From: JAFGPL01 sp963781805
GTDB lineage: Bacteria; Bacteroidota; Bacteroidia; Bacteroidales; UBA10428
Direction of reading: 5' to 3'
Assembly: GCA_963781805.1 (NCBI GenBank)
Contig: CAWAHF010000004.1
Span: 4,278,001-4,342,000 of the forward strand
Length of the DNA: 64,000 nucleotides
The first letter of the stretch is position 1, and every line of letters begins with the position of its first letter. Shown here piece after piece: positions 48,545 through 58,283 of this stretch. Below the pieces are notes generated by a model. That model was not told the origin of the DNA, did no database searches, and worked only from the letters and a program-made list of their open reading frames with translations. The translations under genes and the position numbers were made by a program.

Positions 48545-50452
48545 ATGAGCAAATACTTTTATATCATATTACTTATCACAACGTTAATAAAAGCTGAATT
48601 ATATGCCCAATCTCAGCATTTTATAGTAAAAATAGCCTCATTCAGTACCAGGACAAATGGTGAATTTGCCCCTGTATTTTATATGGGAGGAATTGTATTT
48701 TGTTCAAACCAGCGCGACAATTCCCTGGTTAGTTATAAGGATGACCAGAACAGGCTTTTCAACATATTTTATGTGACAAAAAAAGACAGTACAGAATGGA
48801 GACAACCAAAATTACTGGCAAAGGAAATTACCACTGATTTTAATGATGGCCCGGTTACTTTCAATAAAAATGGCGATACCATGTACTATTCCAGAAATAA
48901 TTCTATTGCAAATTATCTGAGAAACGTTTCTGATACTTCAAATAAACTGGGAATCTATTCTGCAGAATTATTAAATGGCATATGGACCAATATCAAGCCC
49001 TTTACCTATAATAATCCGTTGTATTCTTTTTGCACGCCGGCACTTACACCCGATGGAGAAAGAATTTATTTTTCTTCTGATATGCCCGGCGGTAGTGGCG
49101 GTATGGATCTTTATTATTGTGACAGACACAACAATGAATGGGAACATCCTATAAATTTGGGTCCGGTCATCAATACGCCAGGGAATGAATCTTTTCCTTT
49201 TGCATGCAAGTATACTAAACTATTTTTTGCATCAGACGGACATAAAGGATTTGGCGGCAAGGACCTGTTTTATACCCAGGAAATAAATGGAGAATGGATA
49301 GCTCCTGTGCATCTGGATTCAGCAATAAATTCAACGGCCGATGATTTTGGGATTGTTACCGATTCAACTTTCGAGAATGGCTATTTTTCAACAAACAGGA
49401 GGAAAACTGATGATATTTTCAGTTTTAGTTCCGCACCTGTAGAATTTACAAACTGCGACACCATGAAGGAGAATAATTATTGTTTCACCTTCTATGATGA
49501 ACAACATCAACTTATTGATACAATACCGGTAATTTACCAATGGGATTTTGGCGAAGGGATAAAACGTATTGGTACAGAGGTGAAGCATTGTTTTCCCGGT
49601 CCCGGAGAATACTCGGTTAAGCTTAGCATAATTGATGAACTCACTGGGAAAGCAATCGCAGAACAGGTTGAATATAAAGTTGAACTTGAAAATATCGAAC
49701 AGGCATCTATTAATTCATACAATGTGGGTATTGTGAACAAATCAATATCTTTCGATGGCACAAAAATAAATCTTAAGGATTTCAGGATAACAGATTATTT
49801 ATGGAACTTTGGAGACGGTTTTAAACCAGGCGGACCTTTTATGAATTCGATATTCAAAAAGAAGGGGGAATATACGGTTCTAATGGGTTTACTTGCTAAA
49901 GAAGATAGTCTGGGAATAATTCCCAAAACTTGTGTTATGAAAAAAATAAGAATTTATAATACCTATCAGGAATTGGCGTTAAAAGGCGATAAAAATGAAG
50001 GTGGAATAAATGAAAAAACTGATTCTGTTTTAGAACAGAACAAAACATTACAAAATAGGTTTTATTTTATGGATGACCTGAGTGAACGGGAAAAATCAAA
50101 AATCAAAGACGTGTTAAAGGAATCGGGGAAATTGGATTTCAAATTTAACACATACGGGATTATGCCTGCTTTTTATCCATTTCTTGACAATCTTGCCGTG
50201 ATTTTAAAAGAAAATCCGGATATCAGGCTTGAGATAGTGGTGCATACAGTTGAAGAAGAAAAACCGCACAAGATAATGGGAACGTCAGAAAAATGGGCTC
50301 AGGAACTCGCCTTTTATTTCAAGGACAAAGAAATTGACAGGAATGCTTTCCACAGTATAGGTCTTGGCTCATCTCAATCGGTCTTCAAACCATTTGCGCC
50401 TGACAGTAAAACAATTGACGGAGTAATAGAATTTATTTTTATGAAATATTAA
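48545..50452 (+). CDS. PD40-PKD protein with OmpA-like C-terminus
   Basis: A 635-residue exported protein (signal peptide ends ELYAQS). Residues about 35-300 form a WD40-like (PD40) propeller with repeats such as TPDGERIYFSSDMPGGSGGMDLYY and FFASDGHKGFGGKDLFY. Two PKD-type domains follow (IYQWDFGEGI and DYLWNFGDGF). The C-terminal 120 residues resemble an OmpA peptidoglycan-binding fold (FYPFLDNLAVILKENPDIRLEI) with weak conservation of the binding motif. The layout recalls PorE, which ties T9SS parts to peptidoglycan, but it could be a dedicated partner of the adhesin. It follows porP by 12 bases. Confidence 0.75.
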   Translation: MSKYFYIILLITTLIKAELYAQSQHFIVKIASFSTRTNGEFAPVFYMGGIVFCSNQRDNSLVSYKDDQNRLFNIFYVTKKDSTEWRQPKLLAKEITTDFNDGPVTFNKNGDTMYYSRNNSIANYLRNVSDTSNKLGIYSAELLNGIWTNIKPFTYNNPLYSFCTPALTPDGERIYFSSDMPGGSGGMDLYYCDRHNNEWEHPINLGPVINTPGNESFPFACKYTKLFFASDGHKGFGGKDLFYTQEINGEWIAPVHLDSAINSTADDFGIVTDSTFENGYFSTNRRKTDDIFSFSSAPVEFTNCDTMKENNYCFTFYDEQHQLIDTIPVIYQWDFGEGIKRIGTEVKHCFPGPGEYSVKLSIIDELTGKAIAEQVEYKVELENIEQASINSYNVGIVNKSISFDGTKINLKDFRITDYLWNFGDGFKPGGPFMNSIFKKKGEYTVLMGLLAKEDSLGIIPKTCVMKKIRIYNTYQELALKGDKNEGGINEKTDSVLEQNKTLQNRFYFMDDLSEREKSKIKDVLKESGKLDFKFNTYGIMPAFYPFLDNLAVILKENPDIRLEIVVHTVEEEKPHKIMGTSEKWAQELAFYFKDKEIDRNAFHSIGLGSSQSVFKPFAPDSKTIDGVIEFIFMKY

Positions 50453-50463
50453 TTATCATTGTA

Positions 50464-51423
50464 TTGATTAAATATATTTGGATCATATTATTTATTTTGA
50501 ACACAGGTATACATGTTTTGTCGCAACCTGCTCCGGCATCTGACGAAAATATTCCATACCTGGTGACTTTTGGAGGAGATGCCAGTACGGCCTGGGGTGA
50601 TGATGATTTTTGTCAGATATTTTTTTGTGTGATTCCTTCATCGCAAATCAGTCCTGTATATATCCGTGTTTATGATCCGGATACTGGAGGTGACCTTGAT
50701 GAAGAGAAGGGAGCATTTAATTCCGTTATAAACTTTTCAATTTATGCAGGGAAAGGTTGCTGGTCGGATACAGCAGCACAGAGTATACATCCGGCGGGAA
50801 ACTATAAGAGCGGATACTTATTGGCATCAAAATCATTTGGTGCTGATATGAAATACGATAAAAAGTGGTATAGCTTTGGACCATTTAATCCTTTTGAAGG
50901 AGAGTATGTTGAGAAACTTGGGGGCCGTGTATTTAAAATTATTGCACAAGGGATATCAGGGGATGACGGTAATATTTATAAATACTTTTTAAGCACAAGC
51001 CTTGTTGAAAATATACCCGTTGAGGGAGGTAATTTTTTTACTTATAAATATCATTTCAGGTTGTCAGATAATCAAAAACAAGTATGCCAGATATATCCAT
51101 TTGTTGATGATAAGACCATATCCATCGAAGTCTCAAATTTTGACTGGGACAATGATGGAATAATCCGGATTTTTTCAATTGCCAAAAATGGTATCTTCTG
51201 CGATGTTTCCGGTGAAGACCAATGGATTGTGAGAAAATTTCCAATAGTGGCAGAAGAAAAAAATTCGACCATTGAGATACAATTCATTAAGAATCAGTCT
51301 ATACAGGTAAGAAACAATAATGTTGTGGTTGCTGTCAGGAACCAGTATGGAATTTCTTTGCCTTTTTATGTTATTCCGATAGGAGGTGTTCCTGTATATT
51401 CTCCGAAAATACGAATGAAATGA
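50464..51423 (+). CDS. Exported protein of unknown family
   Basis: A 319-residue protein with a signal peptide (YIWIILFILNTGIHVLSQ). I do not recognise the mature part. It is beta-rich, begins PYLVTFGGDASTAWGDDDFCQIFF and contains VRVYDP-like and DWDNDGIIRIFSIA segments, suggesting one or two beta-sandwich domains. There is no ATG at the start; translation appears to begin at TTG 50464. It lies 11 bases after the PD40 gene and 16 bases before the sensor gene, so it is part of the same operon and may be the ligand or periplasmic input of the sensor. Confidence 0.6.
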   Translation: MIKYIWIILFILNTGIHVLSQPAPASDENIPYLVTFGGDASTAWGDDDFCQIFFCVIPSSQISPVYIRVYDPDTGGDLDEEKGAFNSVINFSIYAGKGCWSDTAAQSIHPAGNYKSGYLLASKSFGADMKYDKKWYSFGPFNPFEGEYVEKLGGRVFKIIAQGISGDDGNIYKYFLSTSLVENIPVEGGNFFTYKYHFRLSDNQKQVCQIYPFVDDKTISIEVSNFDWDNDGIIRIFSIAKNGIFCDVSGEDQWIVRKFPIVAEEKNSTIEIQFIKNQSIQVRNNNVVVAVRNQYGISLPFYVIPIGGVPVYSPKIRMK

Positions 51424-51439
51424 TTTACCGGGATATGTA

Positions 51440-54400
51440 ATGTGGTTATCTCTAAAAACGCATAGAAAGGTTTATTTAAACTGGAGAGGGATGTTAATGT
51501 TTTTCTTTTCAGTTCTGGTTAATCATGCGTTTCCGCAGGATTATAATTTTCGCAATTTCAATACAGAAGATGGATTAGCCCAATCCTATGTTTATTCGAT
51601 CATCCAGGATATACGGGGCTATTTGTGGATTGGTACAGGAAACGGATTATCAAGATATAATGGATTTGTATTTGAAGACTATACAACCAGCGATTCATTG
51701 GCTGACAATTTTATTACCTGCGCCATTGACGATGGAGAATTCATGTGGTTTGGACATATGAATGGCCAGCTAACTTATTTTGATGGGAAAAGGTTTCACT
51801 CTATTGATTTACCGCAGTTGAATTCAACCCCTGTAACACATTTAGCAAAAAGTCCGAATGACCAGATTTGGGTAAGCATCTATTCTGATGGATTATTTAA
51901 ATTAGGTAAAAAGACAGGTGAGGCAAAACATTATATTTTTAAGGATCAGGTATTTGTCATAACATTTGAATTTCTAGATGACAATAACTTACTTGTTGGC
52001 ACAAATACAGGCTTAATATATTGCCGATTGAAAGAAGCAGGAGAAATTGAAATAATCCGGCCTGTTACAGAAATTCCGGAATCCAAAATAACATCCATTC
52101 TAAAAATGAGGAACAGGTCAGGATTTTATATTGCAACGGAAAATGATGGCATATTTCAACTCACTAATGAGAACAATCAGTTTAAGGTTTCAAAAATAAT
52201 TGCAGATCCGGATATAAACTTCTCCGGTATACAGGATATTTATGAAGACAGCCAGTCAAATTTATGGTTGGGTTCCTTTGGAATGGGGCTTATTAAAATG
52301 AATTTTTCCGACTCAGGTAACTCGATAAATTATTTTAATAAATCCTTTGGATTTTCTTCAAACTATGTAAAAACTGTATTTGAGGATCGTGAAGGAAATA
52401 TCTGGAGTGGTAATTATGGTGAAGGATTAACTATAATTACACCTAAGACCTTTTCTGTCAGTACTTTTGATAATCCTATCTATGGGAGTGATATTATTTC
52501 AATTTGTTATAGCCGGCAATTCAGGTGGATTGGAACTGAAAATGGACTGGTTAAAACGAATCTGTTAACGGGAAAAATAGTTAAGTTTTACAGCAAAGGC
52601 GATGGATTGCCAAAAGATGCGGTTACGACTATATATTCCCAAAATGGTAAGGAACTTTGGATTGGAACTGAAAAAAATGGTGTATTTCTTATGAATGTTG
52701 AAAATGAGAAAATTCTTAAATATCCCATTGGAAATGGAGCGCTCGAAAACTCAATTTCCAGAATAACCGGGAAAGGAGATCAGATTTGGATTGGAACAAA
52801 AAAAGGATTATGCAGCATAAATTCAGTTATAAACAGTATAAAGTGGTATACGATTAATCAGGGTGGCTTACCTCATAATTTTATTAACTCTTTATATTTA
52901 GATAGAACTGGCAGGTTGTGGATTTCGACTCGCAGTAGTATCCTGTCCTACATCCAGGATGAACAAGTCTATAAGGTGCCATTATATTCCGGAAATGGAA
53001 TATTCACACTAGGCCCAATCACTGAAGATTCAGACTCCCGTATTTGGGTTGGATCGAATGGAAATGGTGTTTTCAGGATAAAGTCCGATTCTATTATTAA
53101 TCTTACTATAAAAGAAGGTCTTTTGTCCGATTATTGCTATTCGATTATTTGTGATGATTATAAAAACATTTGGGTTGGTCATAAAGACGGATTAAGCAAA
53201 GTCAGAACTACTGATTTTTCTGTAAAACCTATACAGCATATTGAAGGTTTAACAGATAATTACCAATTTAATCCAAATGCAATAGTTAAAGATCAACATG
53301 GAAAAATCTGGTTTGGATCGGATAAAGGCATGGTTAGTTATGATCCATCCATGGAATATCCCCGGTTTTTACCTCCTGTTTTAGGAATTACTTCAATCAG
53401 GATTAATGACGAAGAAAAAGATTATACTGATAAAATAATACTTTCGCCTGGAAATTATAAATTACAGATTAATTTTCTGGGTATCAGTTTAAAAGAACCG
53501 GCGCTTGTTAACTATCAATACAAATTGGACGGATATGATCAGTGGTCCGAAATTACGAAAAACACAAGCATCACCTATTATCATTTATCGGAAGGGGAGT
53601 ATAAATTTATCTTAAAAGCCTCCAGTGGTGATGGTGTTGTTACTAAAAATCCGCTAAGCATAAGTATTATCATAAAAAAGGCTCTCTGGAAGAAATGGTG
53701 GTTTTATCTTATAATTGTCCTTCTGATGATTATGCTGACTTTCTTTTATATAAAAAGACGTGAATATAGATTTGTGGTTGAGAAAAGAATACTCGAAGAA
53801 AAAGTCCGGGAACGGACATATGAAATTCAATGTCAGAAAGATGAAATTGAGTTACAACGGGATATAATTGATGTAAATAATGCGAATATCACTTCAAGTA
53901 TAAGGTATGCGAGCCACATACAAAATGCGGTTTTACCTCCCATGGAACTTATAGATAAATTATTGCCAAATAATTTTATTTTGAGTAAACCTAAAGACAT
54001 TGTAAGCGGCGACTTTTACTGGTTGACAGAAAAGGATAACAAAATTGTTTTTGCTATTGCTGATTGTACGGGCCATGGCGTTCCAGGAGCATTTATGAGC
54101 CTGTTGGGCATTACATTATTAAATGAAATAGTAAACATTGAGGGAATCACAAGATCAGATGCAATTATCACAAATCTGCGCGAACACGTTATTCATTCAC
54201 TTCAGCAAAACAGGAAAGATATTACTACGTTTGATGGAATGGACATTGCTTTATGCGTGTTGGATCATCGCCAAAAAAGAATTCAATATACAGGGGGGAT
54301 GAATGATCTTGTTTACATACGAGATGGGAAAATGGAGATAGTAAAAGCAGATCATTTATCTGTCAGTGTTTTACAAGAAGATTCCGATTCCTTTACCATG

Positions 54401-54637
54401 AAAGAAATTAATTATAAAAAGGGAGATATATTATACCTGTATTCTGATGGTTATCCGGATCAGTTTGGTGGGGAACGTAACAAAAAATATTTAATTCGCC
54501 GGTTTTATGATACATTATTGGAAATACATGAATTGCCGATGAAACGCCAAAAAGAAATTCTGGAAAAGAAACTTTATGAATGGATGAGAGACTATATTCA
54601 AACGGATGATATTACTGTGATGGGAGTTCGTTTATAA
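51440..54637 (+). CDS. Beta-propeller sensor fused to SpoIIE-type phosphatase
   Basis: A 1,065-residue transmembrane signalling protein. After a signal-like N-terminus, residues about 35-650 hold many two-component regulator propeller repeats (for example YLWIGTGNGLSRYNG, IWIGTKKGLCSI). A Y_Y_Y domain lies near 665-735 (YQYKLDGYDQWSEI), then one membrane helix (about 753-773), a coiled coil (about 785-825) and a PP2C SpoIIE domain (about 845-1065). Its metal-binding aspartates are visible in SGDFYW (about 856), ADCTGHGVPGAFMSL (about 873) and TDDIT near the C-terminus. It should convert a periplasmic signal into dephosphorylation of a cytoplasmic protein. A SiaC gene lies convergently next to it. 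Confidence 0.9.
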   Translation: MWLSLKTHRKVYLNWRGMLMFFFSVLVNHAFPQDYNFRNFNTEDGLAQSYVYSIIQDIRGYLWIGTGNGLSRYNGFVFEDYTTSDSLADNFITCAIDDGEFMWFGHMNGQLTYFDGKRFHSIDLPQLNSTPVTHLAKSPNDQIWVSIYSDGLFKLGKKTGEAKHYIFKDQVFVITFEFLDDNNLLVGTNTGLIYCRLKEAGEIEIIRPVTEIPESKITSILKMRNRSGFYIATENDGIFQLTNENNQFKVSKIIADPDINFSGIQDIYEDSQSNLWLGSFGMGLIKMNFSDSGNSINYFNKSFGFSSNYVKTVFEDREGNIWSGNYGEGLTIITPKTFSVSTFDNPIYGSDIISICYSRQFRWIGTENGLVKTNLLTGKIVKFYSKGDGLPKDAVTTIYSQNGKELWIGTEKNGVFLMNVENEKILKYPIGNGALENSISRITGKGDQIWIGTKKGLCSINSVINSIKWYTINQGGLPHNFINSLYLDRTGRLWISTRSSILSYIQDEQVYKVPLYSGNGIFTLGPITEDSDSRIWVGSNGNGVFRIKSDSIINLTIKEGLLSDYCYSIICDDYKNIWVGHKDGLSKVRTTDFSVKPIQHIEGLTDNYQFNPNAIVKDQHGKIWFGSDKGMVSYDPSMEYPRFLPPVLGITSIRINDEEKDYTDKIILSPGNYKLQINFLGISLKEPALVNYQYKLDGYDQWSEITKNTSITYYHLSEGEYKFILKASSGDGVVTKNPLSISIIIKKALWKKWWFYLIIVLLMIMLTFFYIKRREYRFVVEKRILEEKVRERTYEIQCQKDEIELQRDIIDVNNANITSSIRYASHIQNAVLPPMELIDKLLPNNFILSKPKDIVSGDFYWLTEKDNKIVFAIADCTGHGVPGAFMSLLGITLLNEIVNIEGITRSDAIITNLREHVIHSLQQNRKDITTFDGMDIALCVLDHRQKRIQYTGGMNDLVYIRDGKMEIVKADHLSVSVLQEDSDSFTMKEINYKKGDILYLYSDGYPDQFGGERNKKYLIRRFYDTLLEIHELPMKRQKEILEKKLYEWMRDYIQTDDITVMGVRL

Positions 54638-54679
54638 GAATCAGATTATGGTTATGTTTTACAATACCCTAATTTAGTT

Positions 54680-55057
54680 CTATTTAGACTCAGCTTGTTC
54701 TTGATAATGGAAAGTTGTCCTTTTTAATCTTTCTTTAAATATCTGTCCCTTTTCCAAGATAGAATCATCATCCTTTTCGAATTTCCATACAACATCAAAC
54801 TTACCTACATTTCTATTGATATCTAGAACTTTTAAAATTTCAAATATTTTTTTTAAGGAAGAGCTATCAAAATAGTCGAGATCAATGGTAAGGGTTACCG
54901 TTTCGGCATATAATAGGCTTACCCAATCAATAAGAGGTTTATAGAATATGCTGGTATCTATAAACAGAGATCTTCCTTTAAGAAGCAAGGTTCCGTTTGT
55001 TTCAAATACAACTTGTGGTGCATAATCTGTTGCTTCTATGTTTAAGTTTTGCATCAT
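54680..55057 (-). CDS. SiaC-family (DUF1987) regulatory phosphoprotein
   Basis: A 125-residue protein of the DUF1987/SiaC family. In Pseudomonas aeruginosa, SiaC is phosphorylated by the kinase SiaB and dephosphorylated by the SpoIIE-type phosphatase SiaA, and it controls the diguanylate cyclase SiaD. Family features here are GRSLFIDTSIFYKPLIDWV and YFDSSSLKKIFEIL, the latter holding the likely phosphoacceptor cluster. The gene is convergent with the SpoIIE sensor gene (42 bases between stops), and no SiaB or SiaD homologue is in the window. Two adjacent ATGs are possible starts. Confidence 0.85.
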   Translation of the reverse strand: MMQNLNIEATDYAPQVVFETNGTLLLKGRSLFIDTSIFYKPLIDWVSLLYAETVTLTIDLDYFDSSSLKKIFEILKVLDINRNVGKFDVVWKFEKDDDSILEKGQIFKERLKRTTFHYQEQAESK

Positions 55058-55350
55058 TTCAATTAGTGCATATAGGATACTCTTTTAGGTATACGAAATT
55101 GTAATATTCAAGACATTTTTTTCTGATAAATCTGGATTATTCAGTGACAAAATTGCTTTTTAAATTAATGAATGAATTTTATTCACCTGAAAAGTGCTAA
55201 ACTAATTCCACATAAATGGCACGAAAATTCTGCCTTCTTCCCTTGTTTGGCAAAGAGGCAGTGCCATAAAATATCTGTTAAATCCAAATTATAAAATGCA
55301 ATTTTTATTCTCCGCATTTCAGACTATATTGCAAATTAAATCTTTGTAAT

Positions 55351-56040
55351 TTGAAAACTCTCATCATCGGAGACATTCATGGTTGTTATAACGAATTGAT
55401 GCAACTATTGGACAAGGCAGGTTTATCTGAAGTAGATAAGATAATCGCCCTTGGAGATCTTGTTGACCGCGGTCCTGATTCATTAGCTGTAGTTAACTTT
55501 TTTAAATCACATAGCAATGGCGCTAGTATTTTAGGAAATCATGAAGCCAAACATATTAGTGTATTTTGGGGAAATCTTAAACCTGCACCCTCCCAAAATA
55601 TGGTTATCCAAAAAATATCCACATTGGAACATGCTGAGATGGTTAATTATTTTGAATCCCTGCCGCTTTATCTGGAAATGAATGAAGCATTATTGATTCA
55701 CGGCATGCTGGAACCTGATATAGCGTTGGAAAAGCAACAGAAAAAAGTACTAATCGGTGCAACAGCAGGAGAATTATTGTTGCAAAAGAAATATTCTAAG
55801 CCTTGGTATGATTACAATCATGGAGATAAACCTGTTATTGCCGGTCATCATGATTATTCCGGTGAGGGAAAACCTTTGGTCATAAAGGATAAAATATTTC
55901 TGATGGATACGGGTTGTTGTTATGGAAAGAGTTTAAGCGCTTTATTGCTGCCTGATTTTAGATTAATATCGGTGAAAAGCCAGAAGAATTACTGGGGACT
56001 TGCCATGCAGAATTACAAAAAAAATGATTTGAGAACATAA
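55351..56040 (+). CDS. Metallophosphatase (PPP family, ApaH/PrpA-like)
   Basis: A 229-residue metallophosphoesterase with the motifs GDIHG (residues 7-11), GDLVDRG, GNHE and the later AGHHDYSG, the arrangement of Ser/Thr protein phosphatases and diadenosine tetraphosphatases. Substrate could be phosphoprotein or Ap4A. The only fitting start is a TTG at 55351, since no in-frame ATG lies between it and the motif or just upstream. The gene is separated from its neighbours and from the SiaC gene by 293 bases. Confidence 0.85.
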   Translation: MKTLIIGDIHGCYNELMQLLDKAGLSEVDKIIALGDLVDRGPDSLAVVNFFKSHSNGASILGNHEAKHISVFWGNLKPAPSQNMVIQKISTLEHAEMVNYFESLPLYLEMNEALLIHGMLEPDIALEKQQKKVLIGATAGELLLQKKYSKPWYDYNHGDKPVIAGHHDYSGEGKPLVIKDKIFLMDTGCCYGKSLSALLLPDFRLISVKSQKNYWGLAMQNYKKNDLRT

Positions 56041-56153
56041 AATGTATCTTGATACTTCCGGACAAAATGACAGGATGAACTATTGATTTCAGTTATTGTT
56101 TATTTAAATTATCAGGTTTGCAGCCTAATTATTAATTCTAAGACTTGGTAATA

Positions 56154-56963
56154 ATGACTTCTCATAAAACTGAATATAAGATTATTGAAGGCAAAACCTA
56201 TAGTTTATTTGCCGGTACCAATTCTCCTCAAGGATATTATACAACCATTGCAGTTATTGTCGATGAATTGCTTAAGCATACAAACAGCATTTCTGCAGCT
56301 TTGAACCTGGTTCGCAAAGAGAGTAGCAGATCGGGTTTTTTCAAAAGCAATTTTCATTTACGGGAAAAAAGCGGTCTGCTCCCTAATTTTGAAATTAACA
56401 GAAAACCTTTATACGTCTATACAACAGCCGCCAAAAAGCATCTGAAAAATCTTCCGGTACTTAAATTCTGGGATAGAAGGCTCAGCACCACCGAACGACA
56501 ATATCATCTGTATATGATTGAGATTGAATTGACAAACCGATTCAACAGGGAAGCATTTAAACAAAGTACCTGGAAAATCGCATTATTGCCTTACTGTTTG
56601 CGGGAGTTCGACCATGAATGCAAATCATTGCAAGGTGATTTTGATGTGGAATGCAGAAATTGCTCAAAAACATGTTTCATTGGTCGAACGAGTAAATTGC
56701 TCCGGGCCTGTAAAATAGAGCCTTACATTTGGATGGGTGCAGGATTAAAGAGCATAAAACCCCTGGCACAACAAAATAGAAAAATACCTGCCGTTCTGGG
56801 TATTGCATGTATTCCCGAATTGGTGGCCGGCATGAGAAGATGCCGGAAAATCGGGTTGCCTGTTATCGGGCTTCCTTTAAATGCAAACCGTTGTATCCGC
56901 TGGATGGGTAATTTTCATGAAAACTCTGTCTATATTGAAAAGCTGGAAGAAATTATACAATAA
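56154..56963 (+). CDS. DUF116 protein
   Basis: A 269-residue cytoplasmic protein. The C-terminal half fits DUF116: LLPYCLREFDHECKS, a cysteine cluster CRNCSKTC, ACIPELVAGMRRC and GLPVIGLPLNANRC. The many conserved cysteines suggest an iron-sulfur cluster or zinc. DUF116 is widespread in anaerobes and has no assigned function. The N-terminal 100 residues are not part of that domain. I use the ATG at 56154; an in-frame TTG at 56145 would add three residues. It precedes the channel gene by 5 bases, so they form an operon. Confidence 0.75.
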   Translation: MTSHKTEYKIIEGKTYSLFAGTNSPQGYYTTIAVIVDELLKHTNSISAALNLVRKESSRSGFFKSNFHLREKSGLLPNFEINRKPLYVYTTAAKKHLKNLPVLKFWDRRLSTTERQYHLYMIEIELTNRFNREAFKQSTWKIALLPYCLREFDHECKSLQGDFDVECRNCSKTCFIGRTSKLLRACKIEPYIWMGAGLKSIKPLAQQNRKIPAVLGIACIPELVAGMRRCRKIGLPVIGLPLNANRCIRWMGNFHENSVYIEKLEEIIQ

Positions 56964-56968
56964 GTCCT

Positions 56969-57613
56969 ATGGAACCAAATCGAAATGTTACCTCATTGAA
57001 ACTTACACGCATTGACGCACTAACCGACGGTGTTTTTGCCATTGCCATGACGTTGTTGATTCTTGAAATACGGGTGCCATTGACTGAGTTGATTCATTCC
57101 GAAAAAGATTTATGGATTCAGTTGGGCGAACTAAAGCATTACCTGCTCAGCTATTTTCTGAGTTTTCTGGTACTTGGAATTTTCTGGGTGGCTCATAATG
57201 CACAATATTCATTTATTACCAATACCGATCGCGAGCTCCTATGGATTAATATTATATACCTGATGTTTATTTCCTTTCTTCCGTTTTCTGCTGCCCTGAT
57301 AAGTAATTTCACACAATACCAGGCAGCTATTACCGTATACTGGTTTAACCTTTTTGCCATAGGAATGACATTACTTCTAAACTGGCTGTACGCCAAACGA
57401 AATAATTATATTCCCGTTTTAAATGAACACCCTGAAATTCACAAACTCGTGCTTAAACGCATTCTCATCGCACAGGCATTTTATGCATCCGCCCTGCTGG
57501 TCAGTTTTATTAATCCGGTCATCAGTCTCTGGGTTTTCCTAGGGATACAGCTTGCATATACAATTCCAACTTCGTTCGATAAACGGTTACGAAGTTTGTG
57601 GAAAGCAAAGTAA
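56969..57613 (+). CDS. TMEM175-family potassium channel
   Basis: A 214-residue protein with six membrane helices. The first helix carries the TMEM175 signature RIDALTDGVFAIAMTLLILEI, and the second ends WVAHNAQYSFI. Bacterial members are tetrameric potassium channels in the cytoplasmic membrane. Eukaryotic TMEM175 has two such units; this is the single-unit bacterial form. It is the second gene of an operon with the DUF116 gene. Confidence 0.88.
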   Translation: MEPNRNVTSLKLTRIDALTDGVFAIAMTLLILEIRVPLTELIHSEKDLWIQLGELKHYLLSYFLSFLVLGIFWVAHNAQYSFITNTDRELLWINIIYLMFISFLPFSAALISNFTQYQAAITVYWFNLFAIGMTLLLNWLYAKRNNYIPVLNEHPEIHKLVLKRILIAQAFYASALLVSFINPVISLWVFLGIQLAYTIPTSFDKRLRSLWKAK

Positions 57614-58283
57614 ATTAATAGGTCTTTAATTGACTTCACCCCTGGTTTTTGTTTTTTCTAATGCGAGCATAGTATTAACCCACATTATTGGCTGCGTCGA
57701 CCTAAAAGTTTATAAATTTTGTAAATTATGAATTAAAATGTGGATCAATCTCGACCTTGGGAAGCTTAATTTTGGGTATCCAAAATTTTAACTAATCTAA
57801 AGGATCTCACAACTGGAGGGATTAACTTAGTCGCTATCGGAAACAGAGAAAATTACCTTCGATGAACTCGTCGTACCTCCTTGGTTCTATGAACCGGAAC
57901 AACCTGTTTCGTACTGAAAGTTGGGAAACTGGAGCTCACATAAGATAGTTATCCTGGTTAAATATTAAATGTATCTTGCTGCAATATTCATATTTGTAAG
58001 TTTGCTACTTGTTGTTAAAATGTTCATTTTAATGATATTTTATCTATTATTTAAGATATTTATTGGACGATAGAGATAATATAGCAGGCAAAATATACTA
58101 TAATTTTTTTAGAAAGCAGATTTCAGTTAAAACGATTTAGCTGACGATTCATCAATAATTCTTATCAGATAATCAAATTATTATTCGGGACTTTTAAATT
58201 TTGTTTATTATTGAAGTGACAATTCTTTCAAAACTTCTAAATAGATGGAATTCACATGAAATTAGTTATTAATAATTTTTTCA
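57614..58283. other. Intergenic region, possible degraded coding sequence
   Basis: About 670 bases without a convincing gene. At 57831-57917 one frame gives a short peptide with ordinary protein composition (EKITFDELVVPPWFYEPEQP) between stop codons, which may be a gene relic. The rest is AT-rich. I found no promoter or RNA. Confidence 0.4.

Noticed and set aside
57752..57790. A 17-codon ORF beginning ATG in the gap after the TMEM175 gene
   Set aside because: It is too short and lacks a promoter or any similarity that would support it.
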